A stretch of DNA of 64,000 bases. Origin: Chelativorans alearensis. Its GTDB lineage: Bacteria; Pseudomonadota; Alphaproteobacteria; Rhizobiales; Rhizobiaceae. The translations under genes were made by a program, and so were the position numbers. The first letter of the stretch is position 1. Each line of letters opens with the position of its first letter. The stretch covers positions 62,001-126,000 of the forward strand of contig NZ_WQNI01000006.1 in assembly GCF_010993735.1 (NCBI RefSeq). Reading direction: 5' to 3'. Shown here piece by piece: positions 62,463 to 64,000 of the stretch. The notes under the pieces are model-generated. The model made no database searches. It was not told the origin of the DNA and saw only the letters and a list, made by a program, of their open reading frames with translations.

Positions 62463-62490
62463 CAGAAAAGGCCGGGTCGCCCCGGCCTTT
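62463..62490 (-). terminator. Rho-independent terminator of the small membrane protein gene
   Basis: On the minus strand a 10-bp perfect stem AAAGGCCGGG / CCCGGCCTTT with a GCGA loop followed by TCTGTT (TTTTCTGTT including the stem end). Located 45 bases after the stop of the 28-residue gene. Confidence 0.85.
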
Positions 62491-62534
62491 CCTGAACTGT
62501 TTCAGCTTCTTCCCGTCTTTTCTTATTGTGCTGC

Positions 62535-62621
62535 TTACGGAAGGACCCCCATGATGACTGCGCCGATGAATGCGAAAGCTGCACATATCACGAGCGCGTT
62601 TAGTGGCCGTGTCAGTCCCAT
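62535..62621 (-). CDS. 28-residue membrane protein, unknown function
   Basis: A short gene read on the minus strand from ATG 62621 to TAA 62535: MGLTRPLNALVICAAFAF, then IGAVIMGVLP. Positive N-terminus followed by one hydrophobic segment, so a single-pass inner-membrane protein is expected. Support comes from GAGGAGG with nine bases of spacing before the ATG and from a strong terminator downstream in the same direction. I do not recognise a name for it. It could be a regulatory small protein; that is speculation. Confidence 0.65.
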   Translation of the reverse strand: MGLTRPLNALVICAAFAFIGAVIMGVLP

Positions 62622-62793
62622 AAGCGAATGCCTCCTCTGCAGACTGAAGCCGGATTCTACGGTTTTCCACACGGCATTGCCAAGAGCTTTCTATGCTGCG
62701 CTGCAGCAGCTTTGTGAAAAACGCTTCTCGCGACCTTGCATTGCCGCTTGAATTTCCTGCGCAAACGCTCCCCTTCACGTTGTGTTAACAACT

Positions 62794-63714
62794 TCACACA
62801 CGCGGTCTGAGAAGGCGGCCGTCTATGGTGATCAGCCCCAGCCCGATCAAAACCATGCCGGCGATCTCGAACGTCTCCAGCCTTTCGCTTAGAAACAGGG
62901 CGCCGAGCAGGATGGCGCTGACCGGCACGATGAGGGTGACGAGCGATGCGTTGGTGGCGCCGGCGGACGCGATGATGCGGAAATAGAGGATGTAGGCGAA
63001 GGAGGTGGCGAGCACGGCGAGCGCGACGACCGCCGCCCAGACATGCGCGCTCGCCGAGAACAGGCCCTCCGGCCCGTGCACCAGCATCACCAGGGGGACC
63101 ATGACAACGGTCGAGGCGGTCAGCTGGCCCGTCGCCACCACGGGCGGCGGGATGGCGCGGAAGCGGCGGGCGAAGATGAAGGCGAAGCCGTAGGAGACGG
63201 CCGCGCCGACGAGGGCGAACTTGGCCCAGATCGGCCCGCCGAGGCCGGCAACGAGGCCGGGACCGATCATCACCGCCGTGCCGGCGATGCCGAAGCCAAT
63301 GCCGGCAAGCTTGTTCAAGGAGAGCTTCTCGTCCTGCGTCAGCATGTTGGCGAGGATCGCCGTCCAGAACGGCGTGGTGGCGTTGAGCACGGAGGCAAGC
63401 CCCGCCCCGAGTTCCGTCTGGCCGAGGAAGATGAGGGAGAAGGGGATAATGTTGTTGAGCGTGGCCATGACGAAGAAGCTGCCGGCCATGGGAAAGGCGA
63501 GGCGGAAGCTCGGGCCTCGCAGGGCAAGCCAGAGCTGCAGCACGAGGGCGGCGATCGACACGCGGAACATGACGAGCGCCAGCGGCGCGATCTCGGCCAC
63601 CGCTATGCGGGCAAAGAAGAAGGATCCGCCCCAGATAGCGCCGAGCAGGATCAGCAGCGTCCAGTCCTGCAGCGACATCGGGCGGGCGGTCGCGGCGCTG
63701 GTCCCGGTGGTCAT
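62794..63714 (-). CDS. EamA/DMT-family transporter
   Basis: A 306-residue inner-membrane protein with ten predicted helices in two EamA repeats: LLILLGAIWGGSFFFARIAV opens the first and AKFALVGAAVSYGFAFIFAR the second. Members export amino acids, metabolites or drugs, and the substrate cannot be read from sequence. The ATG at 63714 follows GGGAGAA. Monocistronic; oriented away from the small membrane protein gene upstream of it only by a 170-bp gap. Confidence 0.9.
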   Translation of the reverse strand: MTTGTSAATARPMSLQDWTLLILLGAIWGGSFFFARIAVAEIAPLALVMFRVSIAALVLQLWLALRGPSFRLAFPMAGSFFVMATLNNIIPFSLIFLGQTELGAGLASVLNATTPFWTAILANMLTQDEKLSLNKLAGIGFGIAGTAVMIGPGLVAGLGGPIWAKFALVGAAVSYGFAFIFARRFRAIPPPVVATGQLTASTVVMVPLVMLVHGPEGLFSASAHVWAAVVALAVLATSFAYILYFRIIASAGATNASLVTLIVPVSAILLGALFLSERLETFEIAGMVLIGLGLITIDGRLLRPRV

Positions 63715-63884
63715 GGCGTTCTCCCTCGTGAAAGGAAGGGCATCCTTAACACCGGTACCATCCGCCACCACCCGTTTTCGCCGCTGGCACAACGGCGATC
63801 GCCGCCGTGGCCCGAGGCGGCGGCGAGGCGTGGGGCGAATGCACGGCTAAAGCGAGTTGCGTTGGGCGCGCGAAGAGGCGCCGG

Positions 63885-64000
63885 CTACAAGTTCGAGAAA
63901 AGCGTCGCCGTGGGCCAGCCGTCCGCCGGCAGGCCCAGGCGCAGCTGCTCCTGGCGCACCGCCTCTCGGGTGTTGAAGCCCAGAATGCCGTCGATGCCGC
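63885..64000 (-). CDS. Lytic murein transglycosylase, C-terminal fragment (5' part outside window)
   Basis: The last 38 codons are visible on the minus strand: GIDGILGFNTREAVRQEQLR, then LGLPADGWPTATLFSNL and TAG. This is the end of a peptidoglycan-binding domain as found at the C-terminus of MltB-type lytic transglycosylases in rhizobia. The catalytic part lies beyond the window, so the name rests on this tail only. Confidence 0.6.
   Translation of the reverse strand, partial: GIDGILGFNTREAVRQEQLRLGLPADGWPTATLFSNL

Noticed and set aside
62356-62778. A 140-codon minus-strand frame
   Set aside because: Runs through hairpin repeats and a terminator; the 28-codon gene in another frame with a strong ribosome site is the better explanation.

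Overview
The window looks like a chromosomal segment of a free-living, high-GC alphaproteobacterium of the order Hyphomicrobiales (rhizobia-like, probably near Mesorhizobium, Nitratireductor or Aquamicrobium). The evidence is the gene content (DUF982, DUF2019, DUF2293, a pob/pca cluster, reductive pyrimidine catabolism, a metF-linked ArsR-methyltransferase fusion) and several families of short palindromic intergenic repeats typical of that group. I could not run a database search, so the genus is a guess.

Layout. 1-2425: end of a LysR regulator, an HlyU-like protein, a TetR/VOC divergon with two operators, and a SlyD-like FKBP isomerase. 2670-6957: a compact ECF42 sigma-factor regulon (sigma gene, three YCII/DGPF proteins, DUF899, PhnB-like VOC) in which five transcription units share the same TGTCGG-N17-CGTC promoter. 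7044-9971: pyrC, pyrE and an SDR dehydrogenase. 10114-16374: cueR with its own MerR-type promoter, small secreted proteins, tRNA-Ile(CAT), a SIMPL protein, a YcgN/SnoaL pair, and an OmpA protein with a very long Pro-Val-Glu-Ala repeat. 16478-22500: a complete vitamin B12 uptake operon (btuB-btuF-btuC-btuD-tonB) under a cobalamin riboswitch. 22728-29520: a peptide/opine-type ABC importer whose two ATPases are fused and carry an extra C-terminal helix-hairpin-helix domain. 30528-33282 and 41453-50741: the reductive pyrimidine pathway in two loci (preT-preA; then aminotransferase, ureidopropionase, dihydropyrimidinase, an NMT1/THI5-type ABC importer and divergent rutR), each with a RutR-like box. 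33482-35793: GST/MarR and Rrf2/AhpD-like pairs. 35806-40932: pobA-pcaC-pcaH-pcaG-pcaB with divergent pobR, for 4-hydroxybenzoate to the beta-ketoadipate pathway. 50800-51692: a decaying toxin-antitoxin/DUF2019 patch. 51766-64000: housekeeping and metabolic genes (YdcF, a TPP enzyme with a CaiB-type CoA-transferase, a hydrolase, ettA, a KAS III, ArsR-methyltransferase with metF, an unrecognised 28-residue membrane protein, an EamA transporter, and the end of a lytic transglycosylase).

The most unusual structure is at 45167-45633. A small DUF559 (Vsr-like endonuclease fold) gene almost exactly fills the space between two perfect 40-bp inverted repeats. This cassette sits inside the pyrimidine operon and supplies the start codon and first residues of the downstream transporter ATPase. 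The same repeat occurs elsewhere in the window as facing pairs with no gene between them, which suggests an endonuclease-repeat partnership comparable in logic to REP/RAYT. Other repeat families also touch genes: in several cases the edge of a repeat provides the TAG stop codon of the neighbouring gene.
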